Below are positions 24,110-32,647 of a DNA stretch of 35,100 bases, piece after piece (within the stretch, counting starts at the first letter, position 1; every line of letters begins with the position of its first letter). The position numbers and the translations under genes were made by a program. Under the pieces are notes generated by a model. It made no database searches. It had not been told where the DNA came from and worked only from the letters and a program-made list of their open reading frames with translations. The stretch is from Ilumatobacteraceae bacterium (GTDB taxonomy: Bacteria; Actinomycetota; Acidimicrobiia; Acidimicrobiales; Ilumatobacteraceae), in the NCBI GenBank assembly GCA_022425725.1, contig JAKMEY010000058.1, forward strand, positions 1 through 35,100, in the 5' to 3' direction.

Positions 24110-25428
24110 CGAGCACGGGCGGCTTCATAACGCCGTAATGCCTCTTTTCGTTCCTCGCCATGGTCAACCATTGGCGCCGGGTAGCGATCGGAGTTGAGTT
24201 CGGGAATCCATCTGCGTTGATACTCACCATCAGGATCCCAGCGTTCAGCTTGAGCCGTCGGGTTGAATACCCGGAAGTACGGCGCTGCATCAGTACCTGT
24301 GCCCGCCGCCCACTGCCAACCGTGGTTATTCGATGCGAGGTCACCGTCAACAAGATGTTGCATAAACCACTTTGCGCCCCACTGCCACGGCAGATGAAGA
24401 TCTTTCACCAAGAAGCTTGCAACGATCATGCGAACCCGATTGTGCATCCACCCGGTCGCAGCGAGTTGGCGCATTCCTGCGTCAACGATGGGAAACCCTG
24501 TCATGCCCTGTGCCCACAATTCGAAACGAATTCGTGCTGCGCCGTCGGTATCGATTGCAATGCCGTTGAGTTTCGCGTCGAGATTTGCCCACGCAGAGTC
24601 TGGGCGACGGAAAAGAACATCAGCGTAGAAATCGCGCCACGCAAGTTCGCTTTCAAATGTCAAGTGATGTTCACAGGTCGGGTCGAGTTCTTGCAGCAGT
24701 CGAGCTGGGTGAACCACCCCAAATCGAAGTGCGGTCGACATACGACTCGTACCATCGACCGCTGGCAAATCTCGGGCATCGCGGTAGTGATGCAAACCAT
24801 CGCGAGCGAATGTCTCCCAGCGACGGGTCACGCGTTCAGAGGAAAGGTCGGTCAATTCGTCGTCGACGAGATCGTCAACGTGCCGATCAAGCAGATCTCC
24901 GTTGTCGTCGATCGAAATCCAGTCAGGGTTGGAGGGTGCATCACTGAGCACCGACTCAGAAGCATCGAGAGTGAGTCGCCAACGCTTCCGGAACGGAGTG
25001 AAGACCGAATACGGCGAACCATCATCTTTCAATACCCCTCCCGGCGCAACGAGATACGGCGAGCCTGTTCCAATGAAGCGACAGCCAACCTCAAGCAAGG
25101 AAGCTGCAACCTCAGCATCGCGGCTGTGCCCGTAAGGGCCGTAATCGCGAGACACGTGCACTTCGGAGGCCCCGAGTGTCTTCACCATGTCTGTAAGCAC
25201 CTCGGCCGGACGACCTCGGCGAATGACGAGCGCGCCTTCGGTGGCCTGCCTGAGGTCGTGAAGGGCAGAGGACAATGCAGCTCGACGTGGGCCGCCTGCT
25301 CGATCAAATGCCGGATCGACAATAAACAGGGGCACCACCGGGCCAACCGAAAGTGCCCGCTCAAGAGCCTGATGGTCGCGGACGCGCAAGTCTCGCCGGA
25401 ACCACAAGATGACGGGGGAAGCGGTCAC
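24106..25428 (-). CDS. Deoxyribodipyrimidine photolyase (cryptochrome/photolyase family)
   Basis: A 440-residue blue-light DNA repair flavoprotein. The N-terminal antenna domain opens ILWFRRDLRVRDH. The C-terminal FAD domain carries SELAWRDFYADVLF, TGFPIVDAGMRQLAATGWMHNRVRM, the SFLVKDLHLPWQWGAKWFM helix and DGDLASNNHGWQWAAGTGTD. These are class I photolyase hallmarks, including the Asn that contacts the flavin, so CPD repair is most likely. I start at the GTG at 25428, because it overlaps the MFS stop as GTGA and gives the normal N-terminus. The frame is open to 25542, but that part lies inside the MFS gene. Sunlit habitat is implied. The gene follows lepA and the MFS transporter in one tight unit. 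Confidence 0.93.
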   Translation of the reverse strand: MTASPVILWFRRDLRVRDHQALERALSVGPVVPLFIVDPAFDRAGGPRRAALSSALHDLRQATEGALVIRRGRPAEVLTDMVKTLGASEVHVSRDYGPYGHSRDAEVAASLLEVGCRFIGTGSPYLVAPGGVLKDDGSPYSVFTPFRKRWRLTLDASESVLSDAPSNPDWISIDDNGDLLDRHVDDLVDDELTDLSSERVTRRWETFARDGLHHYRDARDLPAVDGTSRMSTALRFGVVHPARLLQELDPTCEHHLTFESELAWRDFYADVLFRRPDSAWANLDAKLNGIAIDTDGAARIRFELWAQGMTGFPIVDAGMRQLAATGWMHNRVRMIVASFLVKDLHLPWQWGAKWFMQHLVDGDLASNNHGWQWAAGTGTDAAPYFRVFNPTAQAERWDPDGEYQRRWIPELNSDRYPAPMVDHGEERKEALRRYEAARAR

Positions 25429-26666
25429 ACCGACAGTGTTGACGTCTCGGCGGGTTCTCGCATGGTCGAGCGAGAAATCAAACCAAATCTCAGCCACATC
25501 ACGCAGCCAAGGACAATCACCGCCCCATAGAGTAACGACCACGTCAGACCGATTGAGTCGCCGATGACACCGGTGATCGGGCCACCAATTGGATACGACC
25601 CGAGAAACGCAACCGCACTAAACGCCAGGACGCGCCCACGCATTTCGGGAGGACACATGTCTTGGCTCCACGAATTCATCGAGGCGATGAAGCCCGCTCC
25701 TCCAAGCCCAAGTGGGATAGCGACAACGAGAGCAACCGGCCCCGACGACGAAAATGCCAGAGCGACTCCTGCGACTCCGAGCACGAAGGCGTTTGCCGTC
25801 ATCCAACGCAATGTCACCGTTGGCCGACCTGCCGTGAGGAGCGAACCGATGAGACTGCCGAGGCTTGTCGCCGTCATCACCCAGCCGAACCACATCCGAT
25901 TTCCCCATGCCACGTCAGCGATACGAGGCAACGCAACGTTGTGGTTATAGCCAAATGTTGAGACCACCGTGTAGATGATGAATACCGACCCGAACAAGGG
26001 TGTCCGCGCAATGAAGCGAACGGCCTCTCGAATCGGCTGGCCTCCCTTCGCGACACGAGGTGGTTCGGTCACCAGCGAGCGATCGATCGTGACGATCGAG
26101 AAGATAATTGCCGCCGACGTGACCGCGTTGATGACGAACATCCATCCGACGCCGAACGGGCCAATCAGCAACGCTGCGATTGCGGGCCCAAAAATTCGTG
26201 AACCGGTCATCGTCGCAGTGTTGAGCGACATGGCGTTCGAAATTTCCTCAGGCGCAACGAGCTCGGTAAGGAACCCTCGCCGGGAGGGGTTATCGAGAGC
26301 CGACACGATGCCCAACATGAGCGTTGCGGCATACACGAACCCCAGCGTCAACATGCCGGTGACATGAGCTGTTGCGAGCAGCACTGCCTGAACAGCCATC
26401 AGCGACTGCGTGATGAGTACCACTCGGTGACGATCCACTCGGTCTGACAGCGACCCAGCCCACGCCCCGATGACAAGCAGGGGCCCAAACTGCAATGCGG
26501 TGAGGATCCCGATGGCTGTTGTCGATTCGGTCAACCGATCGACGACAACGGCGACGGTGGTGAATTGAACCCACGCCCCAATCTGCGATACCGCCATTCC
26601 GCCGAGGTACTTCCGCACATTCTTGTGACGGAGCGACCGAAAGGTCGTTGACTCAGCAGGGGACAT
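25425..26666 (-). CDS. MFS transporter (EntS/major facilitator efflux-like)
   Basis: A 413-residue inner-membrane transporter with about 12 hydrophobic segments. The loop between segments 2 and 3 carries GSLSDRVDRHRVV, the MFS motif A equivalent, and GAGFIASMNSWSQDMCPPEMRGRVLAF lies in the second half. The type is the DUF894/EntS-like group of exporters for siderophores, drugs or unknown small molecules. The substrate cannot be inferred. It begins four bases after the lepA stop and overlaps the photolyase start by four bases, so it is firmly embedded in the lepA transcript. Confidence 0.9.
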   Translation of the reverse strand: MSPAESTTFRSLRHKNVRKYLGGMAVSQIGAWVQFTTVAVVVDRLTESTTAIGILTALQFGPLLVIGAWAGSLSDRVDRHRVVLITQSLMAVQAVLLATAHVTGMLTLGFVYAATLMLGIVSALDNPSRRGFLTELVAPEEISNAMSLNTATMTGSRIFGPAIAALLIGPFGVGWMFVINAVTSAAIIFSIVTIDRSLVTEPPRVAKGGQPIREAVRFIARTPLFGSVFIIYTVVSTFGYNHNVALPRIADVAWGNRMWFGWVMTATSLGSLIGSLLTAGRPTVTLRWMTANAFVLGVAGVALAFSSSGPVALVVAIPLGLGGAGFIASMNSWSQDMCPPEMRGRVLAFSAVAFLGSYPIGGPITGVIGDSIGLTWSLLYGAVIVLGCVMWLRFGLISRSTMREPAETSTLSV

Positions 26667-26670
26667 CGAC

Positions 26671-28467
26671 TCAGTCGTCCAATTTCAACGCAGAAATGAA
26701 CACATCGCCAGGTACTTCGACCCGACCGATGGCCTTCATTTTCTTCTTGCCCTCTTTTTGCCGTTCAAGAAGTTTGCGCTTACGGGTGATGTCTCCGCCG
26801 TAGCACTTCGCAAGGACGTCTTTGCGCTTCGCCTTAACGGTCTCTCGCGCAATGACCTTGCCCCCAATCGCAGCCTGGATCGGGACATCAAACATTTGTC
26901 TTGGAATCAACTCTTTCAGCTTCTCGCACATCCGGCGGCCGTACTGATCGGCACTTTCTCTGTGCACGATCGTCGAGAACGCGTCGGCGGGCGTGCCATT
27001 CAGCAACAAATCGACTCGTACAAGATTCGATGGGTGGTATCCCGCCAACTCATAATCGAGGCTCGCATACCCCTGGCTCCGGCTTTTCAATTGATCGAAG
27101 AAGTCGACAACAACTTCAGCGAGAGGAATGTCGTACACCAGCTCAACTCGCTCCGGTGAGAGGTACTCCATTCGCTTCATTTCACCTCGACGCAATTGGC
27201 AGAGCTCCATTAATGCTCCGGTGTATTCGGTGGGGGTGATGATCGACACTTTGAAAATCGGTTCTTCAATCGACTCGACCTGTTGCGGCGGAGGAAGTTC
27301 AGCGGGGTTGTCAACGATGGCGATCTCACCATCGGTCCGAGTCACCCGATATTCGACTGATGGTGCCGTTGCGATGAGTGCAAGACCGAACTCACGCTCA
27401 AGCCGCTCTTTGACGATTTCCATGTGCAACAACCCGAGAAACCCGCACCTGAACCCGAAACCGAGCGCTCCCGACGATTCAGGGGTGTACGTGATTGATG
27501 CATCGTTTAACTTCAGTTTGCCGAGCGCGTCTCGAAGGTCTTCGAAGTCGTCGCCATCGATTGGGAACAAACCGGAGAACACCATCGGTTTGGGGTCTCG
27601 GTATCCGGCAAGCGGTGCTTCGGCGCCCTTTGACGCAGTCGTCACTGTCTCTCCTGAACGAGCGTCGCCAACATCTTTGATGCCCGCTATGAGGTAGCCG
27701 ACCTCTCCTGGACCGAGTTCTTTCACCGGCACCGTTGCCGGCTGACGCACCCCAATCTCAAGCGCCTCGTGTTGGGCACCTGCCTGCATAAACGACAACT
27801 TTGCTCCACTTTGCAGATGCCCATTCATCACGCGCACCGACGACACCACACCGCGATATTGGTCGAATTGTGAATCGAAAATAAGGGCCTGAAGCGGCTC
27901 GTCGGCCGAGCCCTTCGGAGCGGGAATTCGCTCAGCGATTGCATCGAGGAGTTCGGGGACCCCCTCGCCCGATTTTGCAGAAATCCGCAGAATTTCCTCA
28001 GCAGGAATGCCGAGCACCGTCTCGATCTCCATTGCGTAACGATCAGGGTCTGCAGCAGGAAGATCAATTTTGTTTAAGCACGCCACAATTTCAAGGTCGT
28101 TCTCAAGCGCCAAGTAGCAGTTCGCCAGAGTTTGGGCCTCGATTCCCTGCGCAGCATCAACGACAAGCACCACACCTTCACATGCGGCCAGCGAACGTGA
28201 AACCTCGTAGCCAAAATCAACATGGCCAGGGGTGTCGATGAGATGGAAGACGTGACCATTCCACTCGACACGAACGTTTTGGGCCTTGATAGTGATGCCC
28301 CGCTCACGCTCAAGATCCATCGAATCGAGATATTGGGCTTTCATATCTCGTGTTTGCACCGCACCCGTTATCTCAAGAATTCGATCGGACAGCGTCGATT
28401 TCCCATGATCAATGTGGGCGATAATCGAAAAATTTCGGATACGGGAAAGACCAGATGCGGAGTCCAT
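26671..28467 (-). CDS. lepA: Elongation factor 4 (LepA), back-translocating GTPase
   Basis: A 598-residue translational GTPase of standard length. The P-loop AHIDHGKST is at 17-25, switch [14 protein letters not shown] follows near 76-87, and NKIDLPAAD is the G4 motif. EF-G-like domains III-V and the LepA-specific C-terminal domain follow, with [22 protein letters not shown] and the basic end [17 protein letters not shown]. The start is supported by AGGGGA seven bases upstream. It is divergent from rpsT and heads the unit lepA-MFS-photolyase, with hrcA directly behind. Confidence 0.97.
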   Translation of the reverse strand: MDSASGLSRIRNFSIIAHIDHGKSTLSDRILEITGAVQTRDMKAQYLDSMDLERERGITIKAQNVRVEWNGHVFHLIDTPGHVDFGYEVSRSLAACEGVVLVVDAAQGIEAQTLANCYLALENDLEIVACLNKIDLPAADPDRYAMEIETVLGIPAEEILRISAKSGEGVPELLDAIAERIPAPKGSADEPLQALIFDSQFDQYRGVVSSVRVMNGHLQSGAKLSFMQAGAQHEALEIGVRQPATVPVKELGPGEVGYLIAGIKDVGDARSGETVTTASKGAEAPLAGYRDPKPMVFSGLFPIDGDDFEDLRDALGKLKLNDASITYTPESSGALGFGFRCGFLGLLHMEIVKERLEREFGLALIATAPSVEYRVTRTDGEIAIVDNPAELPPPQQVESIEEPIFKVSIITPTEYTGALMELCQLRRGEMKRMEYLSPERVELVYDIPLAEVVVDFFDQLKSRSQGYASLDYELAGYHPSNLVRVDLLLNGTPADAFSTIVHRESADQYGRRMCEKLKELIPRQMFDVPIQAAIGGKVIARETVKAKRKDVLAKCYGGDITRKRKLLERQKEGKKKMKAIGRVEVPGDVFISALKLDD

Positions 28468-28494
28468 GGCTATCCCCTACGCTACCGCCCGGCG

Positions 28495-28524
28495 TTGGGA
28501 GTGTTCCTCTTGCGCCGATAGTCT
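28495..28524 (+). promoter_or_regulatory. Possible rpsT promoter
   Basis: TTGGGA (28495-28500) and TAGTCT (28519-28524) are 18 bases apart. It would leave a leader of about 90 bases that contains a small TGCGC/GCGCA hairpin at 28547-28559. Confidence 0.35.
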
Positions 28525-28618
28525 CACTTCGCTGATGAAAACAGTTTGCGCTGTGCGCACTGCAACATCTTGAGACACGATTGGTGCCCGCACCACACAC
28601 ATACACCCTGAGGTAAAC

Positions 28619-28870
28619 GTGGCGAATATTAAAAGCCAGAAAAAGCGAATTCTCACCAACGCAAAAGCGGCAGAGCGCAACCGCGCCGTCCGCAGCGAGT
28701 TGAAGACACGAGTGAAGACCGCAACCGCCAGCGCGGGGTCAGATGATGACTCTTCCGTGCGTCTCGCAATGAGCAAGATTGACCGGGCCGTTGCAAAAGG
28801 TGTTTTGCACAAAAACACTGCGGCCCGCAAGAAGAGCCGCTTGATGCAAAAGATCAACGCCGGCTCGTAA
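28619..28870 (+). CDS. rpsT: 30S ribosomal protein bS20
   Basis: An 83-residue basic protein that binds 16S rRNA early in 30S assembly. It begins MANIKSQKKRILTNAKAAER, the usual bS20 opening, and contains SKIDRAVAKGVLHKNTAARKKSRLMQKIN. The start codon is GTG, with GAGG five bases upstream. GTG is less efficient than ATG, and non-ATG starts are known for S20 in other bacteria. It lies alone on the plus strand between lepA and holA, as in many actinobacteria, and is followed by a strong terminator. Confidence 0.97.
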   Translation: MANIKSQKKRILTNAKAAERNRAVRSELKTRVKTATASAGSDDDSSVRLAMSKIDRAVAKGVLHKNTAARKKSRLMQKINAGS

Positions 28871-28891
28871 GCCGTCGCTAACTAACGTTCG

Positions 28892-28913
28892 ACCCGAGCC
28901 TCAGTGCTCGGGT
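28892..28913 (+). terminator. Intrinsic terminator of rpsT
   Basis: ACCCGAGC (28892-28899) and GCTCGGGT (28906-28913) form an eight-pair GC-rich stem with a six-base loop, followed by TGTTTCG. It is the most classical terminator in the window and lies 22 bases after the rpsT stop. Confidence 0.85.
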
Positions 28914-28959
28914 TGTTTCGCGTCTGGGCCCATTTCGATCTATCTCACAGGGTGCATCA

Positions 28960-29934
28960 TCAGCGTCGACGACTTGGGGAAAGGCGAGCGAGGCGGGCGA
29001 CCAAGACCTCGGTCACCGCCACATCGTCGAGACCCGTCCGGCCCCGCACATCAAGATCGGCATCGGCAAGCAAACCCATTGCTCGGCGCAGGCCATCGGT
29101 TCCCAGACGTTGCGAACCCTCGAGAGCCTTTTTTGCTGGAAACCCGCTTTTCATTCCCAGTACCTCAGCAGCGGAGTCTTGCGAGTTCGCTCCGCTGCCA
29201 TCAAGCATCGACATTTTGGCGTAGTGCCCATGCAAGATCGCCATGACCTGCAACGGATGCCGTCCTCCGCCGTGAACCATTCGGTGAAGGAGACTGATTG
29301 CCTTGGCCGCATCGCCTCGGTCGATCGCATCGGTGAGATCCCAGGGAGGGACTCCTCCTGCCTCTCCCAGCAGTGGCTCAACTTCTTCAACTCGGACCCG
29401 TGTCTTGGCATTGTGCGAGCTCGCAATCGTGTCGAGAATGCCATCGAGAGCCCCGCTATTTTCGCCGAGCCAATCAACAAGTCGGGCAACTACTCGATCG
29501 TCGAGATCAACGCCTTTCGCCGCCGCTCTCGATCGAACCCACAGCGCCCGATCCTTCCCCCTCGGGGCAACCGAGGTGCTTCGCACCTCTCCCCCTCCAG
29601 CCTTGACTGCGTCAAGCAGTTTTTTCGGGATCGCCCCGCCTCCACCGACCAACACAACATCGGTTGAGTCGAGAGGGTTTTCGATAAATGAGAGCAGTGG
29701 CGAAAGGTCGGCGAGATTGAACCGGCCCACATTGCGGGCAACCACCACCCTGCGATCGGTGAGGAAAGGCGGTGTATGGGCAGCGTCGACGACCGATTGC
29801 ATCGAGAACTCGGCGTCGTCAAATTCATCAACCATCATCGACGAGTCATTATCTCCGACAAGTTCGTTCAGCAGTTCGCGCACCGCGGTGCGAAGTACCG
29901 ACTCATCGTCACCGCTCAATACATACGTCGTCAT
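28960..29934 (-). CDS. holA: DNA polymerase III subunit delta
   Basis: A 324-residue clamp-loader subunit that opens the sliding clamp. The N-terminal AAA+-like domain starts MTTYVLSGDDESVLRTAVREL, and LTDRRVVVARNVGRF matches the conserved strand after the sensor region. The middle has WLGENSGALDGILDTIA and the C-terminal collar domain has FPAKKALEGSQRLGTDGLRRAMGLLADADLDVRG. As in other bacterial delta subunits, no functional Walker A is expected or seen. I start at the ATG at 29934, one base after the comEC stop; the frame extends to 30021 only by reading through comEC. It is convergent with rpsT. Confidence 0.9.
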   Translation of the reverse strand: MTTYVLSGDDESVLRTAVRELLNELVGDNDSSMMVDEFDDAEFSMQSVVDAAHTPPFLTDRRVVVARNVGRFNLADLSPLLSFIENPLDSTDVVLVGGGGAIPKKLLDAVKAGGGEVRSTSVAPRGKDRALWVRSRAAAKGVDLDDRVVARLVDWLGENSGALDGILDTIASSHNAKTRVRVEEVEPLLGEAGGVPPWDLTDAIDRGDAAKAISLLHRMVHGGGRHPLQVMAILHGHYAKMSMLDGSGANSQDSAAEVLGMKSGFPAKKALEGSQRLGTDGLRRAMGLLADADLDVRGRTGLDDVAVTEVLVARLARLSPSRRR

Positions 29935-29935
29935 G

Positions 29936-31384
29936 TCAGTCCTCGTGTTTAGCACGAACATGAGCATGATGCCGATAGCCCCAGATGATCGCAACAACAC
30001 CGGCAAGACAAAGCGAGGCAATCATTCCCGGCAGGGGTGAATCTGGCTCAAGATGGGCTGCAACCCGGGCGACACTGTCGACCCACCACACCGCAAGATG
30101 AATCGGTGGCAACACGACATGGGAGAGTGCAGGAAGTAACGCAACACCGATCGCCACCGGCATTCCGACCATCATGACGACCCCCGCTACGGGCACGGCC
30201 AAGAGGTTCGCGGGAAGCGCAACGAGGGGTGCACGCCCAAACACGAGTAACGCTGGCATCAGCACACCTAACTGTGCCCCAAGGGTGATGCTCACCGGCA
30301 GCGTGAGTCGTGCTGGGAGCGGCATGGTCGATGCCAACATCGGACCAATCACAATCACACCGAACGTTGCTCCGACTGAGAGATGGAATCCCACCGATGA
30401 TGCGAGCAACGGGTCCACAACAATCAGCACCATCACTGCGAGGGCAAGAGACCGCAGTGGTGCAAGTTGTCGCCCGCGCGATGCCGCGAACACCGCTATC
30501 GAGGCCATCACGCCAGCCCGCAGAATGGAAGGTTCAGATCGCGTAATGAGCACAAACCAGCCGATAAGAGCCAATGTCGTGACGAGTTGCAGTCGGGGCA
30601 CCATCTTTCGAATCAACGGCGCGGCGACCGTCAAGATCAAGGCAACATTCTGTCCCGATACTGCAGTCAGGTGACTGAGGCCCCCTGAACGAAACCGTTG
30701 CAACATGTCAGACGGCTGATCGCGATCATCGCCGATCACCAAGCCCCGGAATAATGCTCCGTGTTCCCCTCCAATTGCGTCACCTGTTCGGGTGACGAGC
30801 GCCCGTACCCGGTTTGATGCCTGAGCGAGTGGGGAGCCAACCGATACGTCACCTAACCATTCGGGTTGAACTTCACAGACCACATGTTGCCAACGAACCC
30901 GTTCGTAACGGTCGGGTGACAGCGGAACAAGTTCGCCACTGAGGGCAAGATAATCACCGCCGTTGATGACCGATAATCGGGAGCGCATCGAATGACGGCG
31001 CGCCCATATTTCACAGCGCCGCCCGTCGACTTCGACAATGACACGCGTCGATCGGTCAAAGGGTTGCGGGTCATCCACGACCCGGGCTTTTCCGATATAG
31101 GTGGTCGTTGAGATAGCGAGCGCTGCTGAATCAGCACTTTCACTGCGAACACTGGTGAATACGACAAGACACGCGAAGCCTGTCATCAGCATCACCCCTC
31201 GGCGGGTGAACACACCGTCGAGTGAAGTTGCGATCGTCAGTACCACGATCGTGGCAACGAGATGAATGACCTTTGGGTGAAGCGCACACCACCACAGCCC
31301 TGTGGCGGCGGTAACCAGCCAACGTGTGGGCAACAACAACTCATTGCGCTCGTCGCTCGTGGAGGTGGCGTCGGGGTGTACCAT
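29936..31384 (-). CDS. comEC: ComEC/Rec2 family DNA-uptake channel, lacking the metallo-beta-lactamase domain
   Basis: A 482-residue polytopic membrane protein of the ComEC/Rec2 family, the inner-membrane channel for transforming DNA. Two or three N-terminal membrane segments are followed by a DUF4131-type soluble domain (YIGKARVVDDPQPFDRSTRVIVEV). The competence domain follows, whose signature is RFRSGGLSHLTAVSGQNVALIL, with about seven more membrane segments. The protein ends right after the last one, so the C-terminal beta-lactamase-like nuclease domain found in many ComEC proteins is absent. I prefer the ATG at 31384, with AAGG eight bases upstream. ATG at 31417 is possible. The open frame to 31888 lies opposite another gene and is not used. 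It is followed by holA after one base. Confidence 0.87.
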   Translation of the reverse strand: MVHPDATSTSDERNELLLPTRWLVTAATGLWWCALHPKVIHLVATIVVLTIATSLDGVFTRRGVMLMTGFACLVVFTSVRSESADSAALAISTTTYIGKARVVDDPQPFDRSTRVIVEVDGRRCEIWARRHSMRSRLSVINGGDYLALSGELVPLSPDRYERVRWQHVVCEVQPEWLGDVSVGSPLAQASNRVRALVTRTGDAIGGEHGALFRGLVIGDDRDQPSDMLQRFRSGGLSHLTAVSGQNVALILTVAAPLIRKMVPRLQLVTTLALIGWFVLITRSEPSILRAGVMASIAVFAASRGRQLAPLRSLALAVMVLIVVDPLLASSVGFHLSVGATFGVIVIGPMLASTMPLPARLTLPVSITLGAQLGVLMPALLVFGRAPLVALPANLLAVPVAGVVMMVGMPVAIGVALLPALSHVVLPPIHLAVWWVDSVARVAAHLEPDSPLPGMIASLCLAGVVAIIWGYRHHAHVRAKHED

Positions 31385-31399
31385 CTCGACGCCTTGCTC

Positions 31400-31409
31400 A
31401 CCATAGGAT
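31400..31409. promoter_or_regulatory. Overlapping opposite -10 hexamers between comEC and the small membrane protein
   Basis: TAGGAT on the plus strand (31404-31409) ends six bases before the ATG at 31416. TATGGT on the minus strand (31405-31400) lies 15 bases before the comEC ATG. Sharing of -10 bases fits a bidirectional promoter; -35 elements are not clear. Confidence 0.35.
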
Positions 31410-31415
31410 TCGATC

Positions 31416-31868
31416 ATGACGACACGCTCAGAGAGCGAACCCGTTTCGACAGCAGCACCGGTGGCGGGTGGGCCCCGCTGGTACCGGGGACGCATTCTTG
31501 TTGCCGGGCCGTTTGCTGCGCTGGCACCGCCTTCGGTTATCGGTGTTCTCTCTCTTTTTGTCTTGCTGCTCGGCGGAGGTCGACAAAGTGCCGTGGCGGG
31601 CCTCATCGGAACGGTGATCTCGGCTCCGGGGTTGCTGCTCGTTGGGGCTCCGATCGCTGATTCGAGCGCGTACCCCATGGCCATATTGTTGAGCGCGGTG
31701 TTTTGGGTAGTCATGGGGTTTATCGCTGCGTGGCGCGCAACTCGACGACCCATCGCTGGGTGGCCTGATTTCTGGCGTGAATATGTCTTCCTGTGGCTTG
31801 CCACCGCAATTGGGGCCGGCATTGGAATTGTGATTGCGGCTGCTCGCATCGGCGGTGCTCTGCTGTAA
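31416..31868 (+). CDS. Small polytopic membrane protein of unknown function
   Basis: A 150-residue protein I do not recognise. After a hydrophilic, Ser/Pro/Arg-containing N-terminus of about 25 residues it has four clear hydrophobic segments, near 30-52, 58-82, 85-108 and 125-148. A basic loop (RATRRPIAGWPDFWRE) precedes the last one. Even spacing of the segments and the absence of frame-breaking patches favour a real gene over an antisense artefact. It lies on the opposite strand between comEA and comEC. The start has no strong Shine-Dalgarno but fits the leaderless layout (TAGGAT plus six bases); AGGA at 31406 is an alternative weak ribosome site. Function unknown; a link to competence is only positional. 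Confidence 0.75.
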   Translation: MTTRSESEPVSTAAPVAGGPRWYRGRILVAGPFAALAPPSVIGVLSLFVLLLGGGRQSAVAGLIGTVISAPGLLLVGAPIADSSAYPMAILLSAVFWVVMGFIAAWRATRRPIAGWPDFWREYVFLWLATAIGAGIGIVIAAARIGGALL

Positions 31869-31893
31869 ACCGTTGCGTCTCGGGCCAAACCAC

Positions 31894-32559
31894 CTACACC
31901 GACACCACATCGCGAAGTTTCTCCACGGTCGCTGGACCCACCCCCGAGACTCGCACTAAGTCGTCAACCGATGAGAAGGGTCCGTTTGCTGATCGATCGT
32001 TCACAATCTCAGCAGCTGTTGCCGGCCCGATACCCGGCAATGTTTCGAGTTCGATAGCGGAAGCCCGGTTGAGGTTGAGCAACGTTCCGACGCCCTGAGC
32101 AATATCGATCATTGACCCGGCGATAATTTCGTCTTCCGCTGGCACGTAAATGCGCTCGCCGTCAGCAACGAATGCTGCGAGGTTGAGCGCGTCGAGTTCG
32201 GCTCTTTCGGTGGGGCCTTCTGCAGCGGAGATCGCATCGATGACACGGCTACCCGCCTGCAACTCGTGTACTCCAGGACGACGTACTTCACCGGCCACGT
32301 GAATCGAAACCGAGACGTGCTGTTCGAACCCGACCGCACCGTCCTCCCGGTGGAGCTCCCCGGCAGATAGGTCTGTCTCGGGTGCAGCAAAGGTGAGGCC
32401 AGCATCAACCGACGACTCCGGAGGAGAGAACAGCCACATTCCGGCAACGATGACCAGTGACGCAAGCAGAGCCGTCCCAGCGAGTTGAACCGTACGCCGG
32501 GTGCATATTCGTTTACGCAACGCGGTGGAGATACTCATCCACCTTGGAGCAGGTTCCAT
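31894..32559 (-). CDS. comEA: ComEA family DNA-binding competence protein (SLBB and helix-hairpin-helix)
   Basis: A 221-residue membrane-anchored protein. A basic N-terminus and one membrane segment (about 25-44) are followed by an acidic linker. An SLBB domain follows (VSIHVAGEVRRPGVHELQAGSRVIDAI, near 83-109), and then a pair of helix-hairpin-helix motifs with LNLNRASAIELETLPGIGPATAAEIV and VDDLVRVSGVGPATVEKL at the C-terminus. ComEA binds double-stranded DNA outside the membrane and feeds it to ComEC. The ATG at 32559 has AGAGG seven bases upstream; a second ATG at 32538 also has AAGGTGG close by. It is in the same direction as comEC but separated from it by the plus-strand membrane gene. 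Confidence 0.92.
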   Translation of the reverse strand: MEPAPRWMSISTALRKRICTRRTVQLAGTALLASLVIVAGMWLFSPPESSVDAGLTFAAPETDLSAGELHREDGAVGFEQHVSVSIHVAGEVRRPGVHELQAGSRVIDAISAAEGPTERAELDALNLAAFVADGERIYVPAEDEIIAGSMIDIAQGVGTLLNLNRASAIELETLPGIGPATAAEIVNDRSANGPFSSVDDLVRVSGVGPATVEKLRDVVSV

Positions 32560-32614
32560 CGGTCAGCCTCTTTCTCTCGGGGCGTACCGGGAAGATCGGA
32601 GCACGGACGCTATC

Positions 32615-32631
32615 TCAACCCGCCGGGTTGA
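32615..32631 (-). terminator. Possible hairpin after the YbbN-like gene
   Basis: TCAACCC and GGGTTGA are separated by three bases, a perfect seven-pair stem in the gap between the YbbN-like gene and comEA. No T-run follows in the minus direction. Confidence 0.3.
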
Positions 32632-32647
32632 GGCGCCGGACGGCCCG

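Noticed and set aside
24160-25530. A 456-codon open frame on the plus strand opposite photolyase
   Set aside because: It is the antisense of well-supported photolyase coding sequence, has no family motif, and its composition (many Arg/Cys/His) is typical of antisense reading.
31385-31888. N-terminal extension of comEC up to 31888
   Set aside because: The extra 168 residues are Pro/Ala/Arg-rich, lie opposite a plausible membrane protein gene, and do not look like ComEC; the true N-terminus with membrane segments starts near 31384.
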